This document shows positions 1-11,294 of a DNA stretch of 64,000 nucleotides, in pieces. The DNA comes from Asterias amurensis (taxonomy: Eukaryota > Echinodermata > Asteroidea > Forcipulatida > Asteriidae). Each line of letters starts with the position of its first letter. The stretch's first letter is position 1. The stretch lies in NCBI RefSeq assembly GCF_032118995.1, contig NC_092648.1:1875001-1939000 (forward strand). The letters run 5' to 3'. The notes below the pieces were generated by a model. That model ran no database searches, was not told where the DNA came from, and worked only from the letters and a program-made list of their open reading frames with translations. A program made the translations under genes and the position numbers.

Positions 1-83
1 GTTTGTTAATTGATATAGAAGTTTTGATACACGAAGTGTGGGCCTTGGACAATACTGTTTACCGAAAGGGTCCAATGGCTTAA
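1..83 (-). mobile_element. Terminal fragment of a TTAA-flanked MITE, AGCCATTGG family
   Basis: The end of an element whose complete copies lie at 39626-40003 and 62165-62522. The terminal sequence AGCCATTGGACCCTTTCGG is read on the minus strand and is followed by TTAA at 80-83. The other end lies left of the window. Confidence 0.7.
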
Positions 84-518
84 AGTGAAAAATTTTACTT
101 TATGACTTGAGCTGCTTCTAAAAAGAAATGCTTTATCTAATAACTCAACACTTCAATCAGTATGGTCTGATTGTCTTCCGGATTCAGGGTTTTTCTCTCC
201 AGGATTTTTCAAAACTGTGGGGTATTCTGGACCCAAATTTGGGAAGCTTGGCCAAAGGACGCAGAATTGAAACAAGGTCTTCATAATGTCTTCTACTTGA
301 TATTTATCTTGGTTTTAAATACCGTAATTTGCATTCTCAACTATTAAAAATGGTTTTGTCTTGAATTTTTTTTTGTGAAATTAGTGATTTGTGATTTCAT
401 TTTTGCCTGAAGGCCTTTAAGTTTCAAATCCTGCTCATGAACATTATAATAAATGGCCAACATTCTTTGATGATGCAACAAACCTAGTTGCACTCGTGAT
501 AAACTGACAGAAATCTAA
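84..518. other. 3' flank of the first transposase-like gene, no gene seen
   Basis: AT-rich sequence between the MITE fragment and the stop codon of the minus-strand gene. It probably holds that gene's 3' untranslated region. I see no reading frame, repeat or RNA that I can name. Confidence 0.4.
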
Positions 519-2771
519 CTACTTGCAATGAGGGCAGAGAAACACACTGTCCCGCCGCACAACTGATGTGTTTGTACAAAAGGACAGATGCGTCCAGTGT
601 TCACACTTATCACATTGGGCCCAATTGACCACGGCGAGGCTTCTGGAGTTCTTCATGGCTGGTGGAGAGAATCTGTCGCAAACACAGCAGTTGGCTTCAT
701 CCTCCTCCTCCGATGAGCTGCTGCTTGTGTCGCTAACTGAATCATCATCTGAAGAGTCAGGAGATGGTGAGATGGTAGCAGACTTCAGGAATGGGGCTTC
801 TGCACTACCAGAGTCATCAGGGAAACCTTTGCAGGATTTTTTACTGGTGGTTGGACCTGCATCTGATGAGCTGCTGCTTGTGTCACTGACTGAATCATCA
901 TCTGAAGAATTATCATCTGAAGAGTCAGACCGAGGAGATGATGAGATGGTAGCAGACTTCAGGAATGGGGCTTCTGCGCCACCACAGTCATCAGAGAGAC
1001 CTTTGCAGGATTTTTTACGGGTTGGACCTGCATCTGACGAAGTTGTTGATCTTTTTTTCTTTGTTGGCTTATTCATAACCCTCTTTGAACTTCTCGTACC
1101 GGCTGGGGATGGTGTGGTGGTGATACCAGCATTACGGAATACATCTTTGAGGTTTGATGGCGACATTGACTTCAGGTAGGGTTTGGCCGACAGTTTGCCA
1201 ACTTCAAACTTTGTAATCTGGATGCCTGGGTAGAGGAGTTGGCGTTCATCGGAATACATGGACCTGAACGAACCCAACAACCCAGCATCCTGTGGCCAAG
1301 ACGCATGACTTCCCTTAGGTGGTAACGGAAAGAGAATCACCTGATTCTTCTTGGCCCAGTCTGCCATAAACAGAGAGAGGTGGTACTTGTTGCCATCATA
1401 CAGGACCAATGTCTTAAGACCCTTGCGTTTTGAGTCTGCTAGGTGAGCATACTTGGCGAAATGCTTCTGAAGATAGTTCTTGAGGATAGCGGAGTTCAAC
1501 CAGCTGTTGTCGGACATCACGCCCGCCGATTCGGGGGGAGAGCCCTCGATGAGCATAGGATTCCATTTCTTGCCCGGAAACACAAAGTAAGGTGGGATGT
1601 AATAACCGGTGGCATTGCCTCCAGCAATGATTGATATCGCCTGAGCTTCATCTGCTTCTGGTTTAGTGCTAAAATCATCAATGATATAGATACAGCCGGG
1701 AGATTCAAGCAAATCGTTCAGGGTGAGGATATCAGCCAACTCCTTGAAGTAGTTGTCAGAAGCGTCTTGGGCAGCACGTCTGGCTTCGGACGCTTTGCTG
1801 GGCTTTAAGATCAACTGTAAGTCTGGCCAACGCTTTATAAAACCAAGATCATACCAATTGCTGCTGAGTGGTTTTTGCCCTTTCAATTTTTTCCCGCAGG
1901 CATTTGCATAGTCTCCAGCGAGAAGTCTGATGTTACATCTTGCAAACCGATATCCAATACGCGCCATGTGCTTGATGTGGTCAATCAGCGTCTGTTCTTG
2001 ATCAGGTGTAAATACTTTGAGCGGACTGCTCCGAGTGCCCTCAAGCGGATGAGGTCTTTTAAGCCTACTGCTAAGGGACCATTCTGGGACACCAAACTGC
2101 CTGGCTGCGGAGCAAACTGACATGCCTTTTTTTGCAGCAAGGAATGCCTTATACATAGTTTCCTTACTATATGACCAACGCTTTGCAGGTTCTGACGATT
2201 GGTCAGTCTTAACGATACCTTTCGTCTTGAGGCGAACTGTTGATTCTGGGACACCAAACTTGGAAGCTGCATGGTATGGTGATAACCCTTCTCGTACCGC
2301 TTCAACAGCCTTCACCATGTTCATTGGATCATACTGATGTTTCTTTTTCTGTATGGTAGGTGCGCAAAGAATGAATCGCTTAAGTTTTGGCTTCGATGAC
2401 GTGGTGGGCTGATCAGCTGGTTGACGGTTTCCACTCTTGAGGCTTCCACTTGCCTTTTCGGTTATAGTCAATTCTGGGTCACCTTTCTGCTTCTGAGCTT
2501 TGGTACCAGTCTTGCTGTTCGGTGTAGTCTGGACTGCATCATGCTCACTTTTTTCCTTCGGTGATGCGATGCGCTTGGAGTGTTGACTAAGTCTACAATT
2601 AGTAAGCTTTCTCTTGGGCCTCTCTTGGAGTGTGGATTCCGGGGCATCATCCTGCCTTGGTGCCTCGCCTTCTGTCATCTCTTGCATGGCATTCAACAAA
2701 TTGATTGCAGCACTTTGAAGTTCTTCATCAGGGGAGGCAGTGGGCTTAGAAGAGGTTGCTGATTTGCCGTT
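519..2771 (-). CDS. Pipsqueak-HTH / CENP-B-HTH / DDE_1 / PHD protein, pogo-Tigger type (copy 1), 3' coding exon
   Basis: One long minus-strand frame encodes a nuclear DNA-binding protein of the pogo/Tigger transposase lineage. In order: a degenerate Pipsqueak-like helix at the start, two good Pipsqueak units (about 2336-2214 and 2174-2054), a CENP-B-like HTH (about 2015-1800), a DDE_1 core (about 1694-1127), an acidic Ser-rich stretch containing a roughly 50-residue internal duplication, and a Cys4-His-Cys3 PHD finger (about 690-522). Asp residues stand at the three catalytic positions (codons near 1678, 1396 and 1288). The frame stays open from the first ATG (2690) back to an acceptor-like TTTTGTAG at 2772, so this is probably the last exon of a spliced gene and the true start lies upstream. 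A second copy is at 13498-16929. It may be a domesticated host gene or a recent DNA transposon; I cannot decide because no terminal repeats or target duplication were found. Confidence 0.8.
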   Translation of the reverse strand, partial: NGKSATSSKPTASPDEELQSAAINLLNAMQEMTEGEAPRQDDAPESTLQERPKRKLTNCRLSQHSKRIASPKEKSEHDAVQTTPNSKTGTKAQKQKGDPELTITEKASGSLKSGNRQPADQPTTSSKPKLKRFILCAPTIQKKKHQYDPMNMVKAVEAVREGLSPYHAASKFGVPESTVRLKTKGIVKTDQSSEPAKRWSYSKETMYKAFLAAKKGMSVCSAARQFGVPEWSLSSRLKRPHPLEGTRSSPLKVFTPDQEQTLIDHIKHMARIGYRFARCNIRLLAGDYANACGKKLKGQKPLSSNWYDLGFIKRWPDLQLILKPSKASEARRAAQDASDNYFKELADILTLNDLLESPGCIYIIDDFSTKPEADEAQAISIIAGGNATGYYIPPYFVFPGKKWNPMLIEGSPPESAGVMSDNSWLNSAILKNYLQKHFAKYAHLADSKRKGLKTLVLYDGNKYHLSLFMADWAKKNQVILFPLPPKGSHASWPQDAGLLGSFRSMYSDERQLLYPGIQITKFEVGKLSAKPYLKSMSPSNLKDVFRNAGITTTPSPAGTRSSKRVMNKPTKKKRSTTSSDAGPTRKKSCKGLSDDCGGAEAPFLKSATISSSPRSDSSDDNSSDDDSVSDTSSSSSDAGPTTSKKSCKGFPDDSGSAEAPFLKSATISPSPDSSDDDSVSDTSSSSSEEEDEANCCVCDRFSPPAMKNSRSLAVVNWAQCDKCEHWTHLSFCTNTSVVRRDSVFLCPHCK

Positions 2772-3109
2772 CTACAAAAGATAAAAACAATCACAATTTA
2801 GCTATAGCCAAGGTAAGGCAAAGGAAAGATTGACAACACAACCAAATGATGACACAACTCTTTTTCAAGTTTCTAGCAATGTATTTATTTAATTATCTAT
2901 ATACAAACTTATGTATTATGAATTACTATTGTTGTTATAAATCTATTTTCAAATTTTTATTTGGAGGGGGTTAATGCTTTAAAATGTATTTTCAAGTATA
3001 TGTAATTACAAACTGTAAGCCTAAACAAGACTGTCCAAAGAAATAATACTCAAAGCTTATTCTGTACATCTAAGTATCAAATGCCAAACCCAATTCCACC
3101 GTTAGTTAA
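2772..3109. other. Intron or 5' flank of copy 1, no gene seen
   Basis: AT-rich sequence upstream of the acceptor-like site of the transposase-like gene. It ends with TTAA at 3106-3109, the presumed target site of the adjacent foldback element. Nothing else recognisable. Confidence 0.4.
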
Positions 3110-3487
3110 AGGAACATGTTGCCTCCGATCGGTCGAGTTGGTCTTTGAAAAGCGTTTGTAACTGTTTGTTATAAAATGCATATGATTAGAAAGATATTTT
3201 AAAAGTAGAATGTAATGATCCACACAAGTATCACTCGAAATTGCATGTTGTCTTTGTACCTCATTGACTAACACTGTTGGCCATTTATGGGAGTCAAATT
3301 TTTGACTCCCATAAATGGGCGACCGTGTTAGTTTGGGAAGTCAAAGGAAAACCACACAACTTCGAGGCATATTTGTGTAGATCATTGTATTCTATTTTTA
3401 AAATCTTTCTAACCATATGCATTTTATAACAAACGGTTACAAACGCTTTTCAAAGACCAACTGGACCGATCCAAGGCAATGTGTTCC
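3110..3487. mobile_element. Foldback MITE, AGGAACAC family
   Basis: A near-complete palindrome. The left arm begins AGGAACATGTTGCC and the right arm ends GGCAATGTGTTCC. The centre, around 3270-3320, carries the mirrored motif ATTTATGGGAGTCAAA. Related copies are at 36968-37317 and 57563-57888. TTAA precedes the left end; the right TTAA is lost. Confidence 0.8.
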
Positions 3488-3839
3488 AATGTGTAATCCA
3501 TCCCGGTTGACATACATGTAATTGAATAATGCAATCAGTCGCAAAAACGTTTCAAGTGCCAACAAACATACACCGTTTTTAACCAAACACTTATATAATT
3601 GTAAATAACAATCTTTTGCCATTTCATCCAGAATTAAAACAAAAAGTTAAGCCTGCAGTACTTTATTATACCTAAGTCACAGTTGGAGCGAAGGCTGGGC
3701 GACAGAAATGGGTCAACTTCTTGGCTGTTTATTCGCCATTGTCCTGCAGGCACTCCTCCGATGTAAACTTGTAACCAGCTATTAGTCTGGTGCTCGCCCG
3801 ATTTATATTAGAGATCACTTTGCGATGCAAAAGATCCAA
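3488..3839. other. Intergenic or intronic sequence, nothing recognised
   Basis: Mixed AT-rich sequence between two repeat blocks. Short open frames here have no recognisable similarity and no gene-like features. Confidence 0.4.
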
Positions 3840-4400
3840 TTGGTCGCGCAGCAAGCTGTCGATCGCACAATGAACATCTTTGCGCGATTGACCGGTCGCG
3901 CTACGAGTATTTTTTTTTTGATCAGCCGATCGTGCAGGAATGGGTTGCGCGATCGACAGACCGTGAAGGAAAAATTTTGAGGAATGAGTTTGCACTATCG
4001 ACCGATCGTGCAGGAATGATTTTGTGCGTTGGATCGATCGTGCAGGTAAACCATTCCTGGGGGCGATTTGTCAAAGCAATAAAACTCATTGCAAAACAAG
4101 TTTTCAGAATTACCGTAGTGATTTATTGTGACTCACACTTTAGTTAGCAACTACGACTGATTTACAGTTTCGATCAATCTTTGTAAAGTCGGCCCCTGTA
4201 CATCGGCCAATCGCACAAAATTATTCCTGCACAATTGGCCGATCGCGCACCAAAACCATTCCTCAACAATCGGCTGATTGCGATGCACATGTTTGTTTCC
4301 GAATGTTGCGCGATCGACCGATGGTTGCGTGATCGACCGATTGTTGAGCAACCAATAGATATTTCAATAGCGCAGCGTGATCGGTCGATTGGCCCAACAA
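3840..4400. repeat. Two clusters of GATCGACCGATCG-type motifs
   Basis: Variants of GATCGACCGATCGTGCAGG recur at 3840-4060. Mostly opposite-sense variants such as TGCACAATTGGCCGATCG recur at 4195-4395. The facing clusters around an AT-rich core resemble subterminal repeats of a DNA transposon, but I could not define termini. Confidence 0.5.
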
Positions 4401-4658
4401 TACCACAACAAAGAAACTTTTCCAAAGTACAAACATTGTTTGAGCAAAAATCTTTTAATATGAAAACAAATATTACATTACAAACTTGCATTTATGACTT
4501 TTTGTTATTTCGTTCAATTGAATTGTAATATTTGTCATTTTTTTAACAAAAAGTTTTCAAAAAATTTATGATTTTAATGCGAATCAACGCAATACATTTA
4601 TCAACAATATTCATCAATTATCTGTAGCTTTCGAGTCATCTGTATCAAATGTTGCATA

Positions 4659-7293
4659 TGGGCAATTCCATGAAGAAGTGGACATGACCTCAAAATTTAG
4701 AATTGTGTTTTTTAAGTAAAAATTAGGCTTATATTGTAGCATATACATCAAATATTCAGGAAAAAATGGTTTCAATGTCATGTCTTTGCAAGAAAGTTAC
4801 AAAAAAATAATTTTTGTGCCAACAATGTTTTATCATGAAATTATGTGTAAAAAAGTTGTGCAACTTCAATTTACTACTGAAGGGGGAAGATAACAAGGTA
4901 TCAAATCAATCTAGTCATATTTATTCATTGATTGGACCTACACATTGGCTGCAATCGTCAAAATTTGTGTTTGTGATAGATTCAGACCATCAATCTGTGA
5001 AGCTTGTACCCCCATTAAACCTTATGTAACGTAACTAACCAAAACTTCCAATTGTTTCTGCCTGTAGAGAAGGCAATCAATTAAAATGTTTATATCTTGA
5101 ATTTTCCTACTTGGTGCAATCCTAAATTAAAATAAGGAAGGAAAAATTATAAAAATTGTACCATGTGGAAAATAGAAGCAGTCAAAAACTGTAACGTAAC
5201 TAACTATGTAACGTAACTAACCGGACCGTAACGTAACTAACCGACATAAAGACTATTAAGATGCTGCTAAGTTGACACAAGCATAAGTTTTCAGCCATGT
5301 TGTAGAGTTTAAACAAGTTAGGGAAGTGTGATACTGTTCTTTGACCCACAATTCAACTTCTAGCAATGTTTTGTTTGCCATGTGCCTCATTTTGTCTGTA
5401 TGCATATTATGTATGCAAGATCCATGCGCAACACCCCTGTCCTACAAGTTCATCTTCTTCAACTTTTGTGGTGAACTTTTTGGGGTAAGTTTGATGACAA
5501 TAAAGTTACATGGTGTAATCCACATGAATTTTATTTTAAAGGGTTATCTTAAAGTTGTATTTCTCTTCTATATACTAAATTAATGAGAGTTTGTGTACAA
5601 GTGCTGCATGTGTATAATTCTAACATTGTTCATCAGGTACATACATATGTGTAGTTATAAAAATTGCAATTTTCAAAAAAGTTGATTGACTTTGTTCCTT
5701 ATTTTTATGTCCATAGATCAAACTGGCCATTTTCAAACAAGGAAAAGCAATTAGCAACACTAAGAAAACATAAAGGCAGCTAGTCACTACAAAAAAATAC
5801 AACTAGGAGAAAAAGGCAGTGGCCGTCCAGACATTTTGTGACATAAGAAACAGCGAGAGATTTTGCTGTCTAATCGTCAACAATATCAGCTTGTATGTAC
5901 GGGGGAAGCAAACTCATTATAAGCTTGTTGCCCTGTGCAAACAGACCATGGGATGCGATTAGTGTGAAAAAAACAAAAACATTTTGATGTGCATCTCGTA
6001 GAGATTTTTTTTAGGACAAAGCACAAAAAACAGTAGGACCGGAACGTGTTCAAAAGGTTTAATATTATAATAAGTCTTCCTTTGTACATGGATAATCAAA
6101 GGCTTTGGTTATTAATTAGGGAGGGGTACATGTATGTAGTAGAAGGGCAAAGAGGAACTGGTGTTGGTAGGCCGGGGTGGGGTTAGGAAAGGAGGGAGGG
6201 TGTGATGAAGAGAGAGAGACTGCCCATTTAAGCATTAAGCTGAAAAGCATTGTGGAGCGTGACAGCTGTACTTCAAGAGCAGCACAAGATTGAAATTCGC
6301 TGGACTTTCTTCTGCACCTCCCATGGCAAAGGTCATGTGGATGGCATGGGAGGGGCAGTGAAGCATCTTCTGTAAAATGGCCCACTCAAAATGTTTGTAT
6401 CTTCTATACGAGGGACAAAATGATTTTCAAGCTAGATGTGCCAGAAAATGTCAACAATCGCGAGCATTTCAAAATTTCTGTTTAACTGTAAGATTAGTGT
6501 CCATGACCAAGAGTCAAGACAAGCGACTCATTTAACATCCTTTCTATTGTTTTGTTTTCTTTGGTATCTATGTAAGAGAGAAATTCACTTGGTTTATTGT
6601 GACTTTAAAATACTGCATGGCTTATGAATGTAAAGGAACAAGTTTATATGTTACAAATATAAACATTTTGTAATATATGTGACCTGGGTTAATGATATGG
6701 CGAGGTAATGGCTTTTTATACCTTTTTTGCAATTTTGTTACCAAATATTACTTTATTCCATTGTTTTTTGCTTAATTGATTTGTATATAGTGTAGTATTG
6801 CATACTAGTTACTAATATAGACCAGATTAGAGCTGTGAGTGAAGTACAAAGGGTGTATCACAAATAATATTAGTCACGGACAAAGTGTAACGTAACTAAC
6901 TGTAACGTAACTAACCATGATTTTGGGGCAATGCCTGGAACTGATAAGAGTTATTTTATTTTTTCCCCTACCAAAACACTTGCTAGTACCCTTGTAGTTA
7001 TAGAAATAGTAAAGTTTGTTTCAGCTGTACCCTGTTTGAGGAAACTTTTTGTTCAAAGACATGCATTTTTTTTCCATGTCCCTTTTTTGTAACGTAACTA
7101 ACCAAAATTAAACTGATCATAACAACGGAATAAATGTGTCTAGAAGTTTGTAATTTTGTTGTATATTAGGTCTAACCAAGATGTAGCCATGGTACAAAAA
7201 TGGAGACTTGATAGGCTTTCATGTTAATATTGGAGATCACAGAGCTGTGCTAAGCAGCTAAAAGTGTAACGAAACTAACCGTGGAATTGCCCA
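4659..7293 (+). mobile_element. 2.6-kb DNA transposon with GTAACGTAACTAACC repeats
   Basis: Short terminal inverted repeats TGGGCAATTCCA (4659-4670) and TGGAATTGCCCA (7282-7293) are flanked by TA. Inside are at least eight copies of GTAACGTAACTAAC(C), at about 5026, 5191, 5208, 5228, 6887, 6902 and 7089 plus a variant near 7265. A translated fossil at 6253-6372 supports a once-autonomous element. No long frame remains. I cannot assign the superfamily with certainty. Confidence 0.65.
6253..6372 (+). pseudogene. Transposase-like fossil with a HGKG-x2-DG-x-GG-x-VK motif
   Basis: The plus-strand frame reads an aromatic stretch (RWTFFCTS) followed by HGKGHVDGMGGAVK. From memory, this matches a transposase-like family common in invertebrate genomes, where a HGKG...DG.GG.VKR motif follows a hydrophobic strand. 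The frame stops soon after (TAA near 6373). It lies between the terminal repeats of the 4659-7293 element, so it is probably a remnant of that element's own protein. Confidence 0.5.
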
Positions 7294-7421
7294 TATAGTT
7301 ATAGGTGTTCCGTGTAGCATAGTCTCATAGTCTGAATCTGTTCGGCACTGCACACAAACTCCACTATCAAGATATTAATGGTGCAGACACGTAGTCATAG
7401 AATAAAATATGGAGAAATCAA

Positions 7422-7944
7422 GGGTCCTACTAAAAGCTGACAACAAGCCGCCAACGCCGACAACAAGTCCAGAGCGCCGCCAACACGCCGCCAACAAGTT
7501 TTAAATACCTAAAAAATGGCAAATAAACCATACATATTTTAGAACTGTGTGTGTTTTGTAATATAAACATAAATTTAATGGAAAAACTTCACGAAAAGTG
7601 GGAATTTTTAACCAGAAACAAAACCTTAACTTTCACGGAAAACGGTCGGACGCCATCTTGGCTGATAAACTTGTTTAGAACAGTCCATTATGATGCGGGT
7701 GAGTCAGACTTAGCAATAGAGGGCGGGCGTCATCCACTGTGCACACTAGAAGTTTTTTTTCTGGTTAAAAAATACACACTTTACGTGAAATTTTTACATT
7801 ACCTTTATGTTTCTATAACAGAACACATTTAGTTCTAATATATTTATGGTTTATTGGCCCTCTTTGAGGTATTTAAAACTTGTTGGGGGCGTGTTGGCGG
7901 TGCTCTCGGCTTGTTGTCGGCGTTGTCGGCTTTTAGTAGGACCG
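7422..7944. mobile_element. Foldback element with 8-9 bp target duplication
   Basis: Arms of about 90 bp begin GGGTCCTACTAAAAGC and end GGCTTTTAGTAGGACC, rich in CCGCCAACA / TGTTGGCGG. GAAATCAA directly repeats at 7414-7421 and 7945-7952. The duplication length and long arms fit a non-autonomous Mutator-like or similar foldback element. Confidence 0.7.
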
Positions 7945-7952
7945 GAAATCAA

Positions 7953-8440
7953 AACTGGCATAATTTTTATAAATGCAAGGAAAGAGTTGTGATTCCAGCA
8001 TGTCCAGCAATCAGCACAGTTAAAGTTACTGATGAAATATTCTGAACTTGACTTACACTTATAGTTATGCTTTACACAGGCTCAGTTCTTTATCTCTTTT
8101 AAACTTTAAGAATTAAATCTGTAATTTTCATGATGATATGAAAATGATTAAAAGAAAACTTTTAAAAAGTAAATAAAACTGGGGAGATGGTCGAACTACA
8201 AAGATTGCGCGGTGCTCAATGCTTGCGCCCGAGATATTCTTCGCAAATTCAAAACTCATGCAAGGGATCGAACAAAGTAGCACACCGTGCGAACTACAAA
8301 AAAGTAAATTTTCGAAGTTTGCGCAAAACAAATCCACTACTGGCTGCCTGACGGACTACCTATTTTTCATTATTTACGGAAAGAGCGCACATTGTGAAAT
8401 GTCTTCTCCGTACAATTAAACCGACACAATTGGCTACAAT
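7953..8440. other. No gene seen
   Basis: Sequence between the foldback element and the duplicated 5' block. Short frames only. Nothing recognised. Confidence 0.4.
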
Positions 8441-8690
8441 GCTAACAAAAAAAACAAACCTTTATTTTGGAGCTAAATGCAGCAAATGCTGAAACTTTCT
8501 TGGCACTTTTATTAGTCGTCGACATTTTGGTTGTTGCACATGCCGTGTGATTGAGTTCAGACTGACCCCCTACTCTTTACGCATGGAGGTAGGGGCCCCA
8601 TACATTAACGGGAGTCTGGGTGCCAAGCAAGAGCATGCGCCAAGTATTTTTTTGACAAACGCCCTCTCTCGCTCGGTAAACGTTGGTTTT
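8441..8690 (-). promoter_or_regulatory. Duplicated 5' block upstream of copy 1 (candidate promoter / first exon)
   Basis: Similar to 18181-18390 upstream of copy 2. Shared pieces include AAACAAACCTTTATTTTGGAGC-like sequence at one end and CGCCCTCTCTCGCTCGG with GTAAACGTT at the other. Each block lies 5' of the matching minus-strand gene, so it may hold the promoter and a short first exon. In copy 2 the minus strand here reads CCAAAATGAAG then GTTTGT, an ATG followed by a donor-like site; copy 1 has ATAAAG at that place. The function is inferred. Confidence 0.4.
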
Positions 8691-8699
8691 TACTTCTCT

Positions 8700-8770
8700 C
8701 GATCCAAGCCCCGCCCCCCCGGGGGGGGGCTTGGATGGGGGGGGGGGGGGGGGGGGGGGCTTGGATGGAC
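8700..8770. repeat. Poly-G / poly-C run with short palindrome
   Basis: A C7-G9 palindrome flanked by TCCAAGCCCC / GGGGCTTGGA, followed by a G run of more than 20 bases. The length is likely unstable and the base count may be an assembly estimate. Confidence 0.85.
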
Positions 8771-10208
8771 CATGGAGGTAGAAATAATAGACCCATCCCC
8801 TGACCTACTATCGATACCTCTTCCTGTTTTAGAAAAGATTCATGGCTCAAATACATAATTGTAATTGTTTTAACAGTTCGTAAACAAAATTCACAGAGTA
8901 AGGACAGCCTCATTGCTTTATCATTAGTTTAATGTTTGCAGGCACTGCGCCGACTGCGGTATAATCATTCCCGTAAAAGCTCATATTGTATACCCTACCC
9001 AAGCAGTCTTTGATAAGACTGGTGGCGCCAAACATTATTTTGAGCACCCCAAACCCTTGGTCTCAGACTGCCAATCTTGCCAATACCAAACTTCAACCAT
9101 ACAAATTTTTCAAATCCTAACCATTACCATTAATAATTTTTCTCAAGGAAAAAAAGGTTACATATAGAGGGGGAGGATGGGGGGGGGGTGTTCATCAGAG
9201 AAACTAGTGACATTGTCATTTAAACAAACCGACACAATAAATAACTGAGTTTTCAAAACTTAAGACGTCAGTCAAATAAACATTTATTCAAAGGAAACTG
9301 TCGTAGATCAGTTTCCAAACTTTACGATCACAAGCAACAAAACTGTGCAAACTTGGCTCAACTGTTCACCAGAGTCACAAGTAAATACTGAAACCCCCTG
9401 ATCTGATTTCAGTTTCCATGCATAAAATTTTGGAGCAATTGTTTCGCTCATTTCTCAAAAAGCATTTCAGGCAGAATTATGTTTCAAAGGAAGTTTTCCA
9501 CCAACACGTACTGTAATTTCTGGACAAAATTGGAATCTTGTCAGTGCCTATCTGCTACAGCCCCAAAGTTTTCCAAGTTTTGACTCCAAAGGTGGCATAA
9601 ACTTTTGTAGAGTTTAAAAAAAAAACTTAAAAAAAAACTTATTCGTTTCATCCTAACCGCTCATTCATTTTTTGATAGCTCTGTTCACCGCACTTCCCAA
9701 TTGGCATAGAGATCAATACTATTCTCAGATCATAATTAAAATTAATTGAGCTAAACAAACACTTATTATTGAACCACTTATACCAGCAATATGAAGACAT
9801 AGTTTTCTAGCCCCCTTAGTTTGCTTTAGTGAGTGGAAAATAAGTGTGTGACCCACCTGGACTTTCTAATTGTTTCCCCTGTAGAAAGATGGACAGAGGG
9901 TACTGGAATGTCTACTTGTAATCTCTCTTTTTAAGGTTTATTGAGTAATCCCTGATGCCAGGCCTTTTCCCTTCTGTAAATTATAGCCTAATCTCACAAA
10001 CACTTTGCAAAATAACGCTGCAGTAGAGGTACAGACATTTGTTTCTTTGAGTAACGCCCAGAAGTGATAAACAAACCAAGTTTTTGTTTAGTTCTTAAAA
10101 AGTATAGCTACAAAGTATTTACATGCCTTTTGCCAATCCTCTGAGCGGGTCAGCTGTGCTTTTGACTTATCCAAAAAGATAAAAATATAAATAAAATTCA
10201 TGCATTAA
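8771..10208. other. Unannotated intergenic stretch
   Basis: About 1.4 kb with no reading frame of note, no recognisable RNA and no clear repeat structure apart from short homopolymers. Confidence 0.4.
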
Positions 10209-10794
10209 AGGCTGTAGACACTATTGGTAATTACTAAAAATACGTATTAGAATAAAAACTTACTTGGTAACAAGCAATGGAGAGCTGTTGATAGTATACA
10301 ACATTGTGAGAAAGGGCTCCCTCTGAGAGAAGTAATGTAGTTTTTGAGAAAGAGGTAATTTCTCATTCAAATATTTATTTTGATTTTGGGGTTGAACAAA
10401 GAATTGACTAGAGTGGGATTCGAACCAACAACCTCCGGATTAACGTGCCGGCGCTCTACCAACTGAGCTATCTAGCCCTATATTGGCAGTGTCCCTATTT
10501 TGTCAATATCTTTGTTCGGGGGTTAATCCGGAGGTCGTTGGTTCGAATCCCACTCTAGTCAATTCTTTGTTCAACCCCAAAATCATTTCAAAAATTTACC
10601 CAGCCAGTTTCCCTTGTGGTTTATATTGATAAATATTTATTTTAAAAGACTTCAGGCCAGAAGCCTTATAATATATCTGAGAGCACACAAATTTGTGCAT
10701 CAAGGAGTTTTTTCCTTTCATTACTCTCTAGCAACTTTGAAGACAACAAGTGAGAATACTAGTCTTTGACAATTACCAAATGTGTCCAGTGCCT
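10209..10794 (-). mobile_element. TTAA MITE of the AGGCAGTGGACAC family, split by a SINE foldback
   Basis: The left end AGGCTGTAGACACTATTGG follows TTAA at 10205-10208. The right end is TGTGTCCAGTGCCT. The body matches the copy at 47281-47664. A foldback SINE pair sits inside, flanked by ATAAATATTTATTTT-like sequence on both sides. Confidence 0.75.
10381..10585. mobile_element. Head-to-head tRNA-like SINE pair (foldback)
   Basis: 10381-10443 and 10523-10585 are inverted copies with about one mismatch in 63 bases. The minus-strand sequence has a tRNA-like A box (TAGCTCAGTTGGTAGAGCGC) and B box (GGTTCGAATCCC), with an Asn-like GTT in the anticodon position. C at position 33 and stem mismatches argue against a working tRNA gene. 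Confidence 0.75.
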
Positions 10795-11294
10795 ATAAAT
10801 AATAACTTCACAGATACAAGTTGTTTATGTTTGACCGCGGGAGGAAATTTTACCTCTAAGTTTTGTCCAGCAAGGCAGAAACCACCTAAGAGCTAAGACC
10901 CCATAGACCCAACTTTCTTGACTAGTATTTTCATCCTTGGCTGGTAACTTTAAAACTTACAAAGAAAACAACTGCTGTTTTGTCGGAATAATATCTAGAG
11001 ATCTTTTGTACGCCATCTTGTTCAAGGGGCAGATTTAATTCACACTCACCAACTACTCAATGTTTGAACTTCAAAGCACCTTTCAGACATTATTGCTCAA
11101 GGTTTTGAGTGCTGAGTCACAAATAGTGTTCAGAATAAACAAATCTGTCCTTGGAGTTTATAAATGTAAAAGAAGTCATCCAAATAATTTTCCGTTTTTT
11201 AGAACAACCATTGTGAATAATTAACCAATCTAATAACTTTTGTTCCAAAGCATTATGACATTGGTTTTCATCAAGTACCAATATCCACTCTTTA

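Noticed and set aside
8547-8913. Frames rich in Gly or Pro on both strands
   Set aside because: Driven by the poly-G/poly-C run; no conserved sequence.
10436-10512. Possible tRNA-Asn(GTT) gene, minus strand
   Set aside because: The cloverleaf is tempting and the acceptor stem pairs, but position 33 is C, there are stem mismatches, and the same text recurs with a SINE body at several loci.
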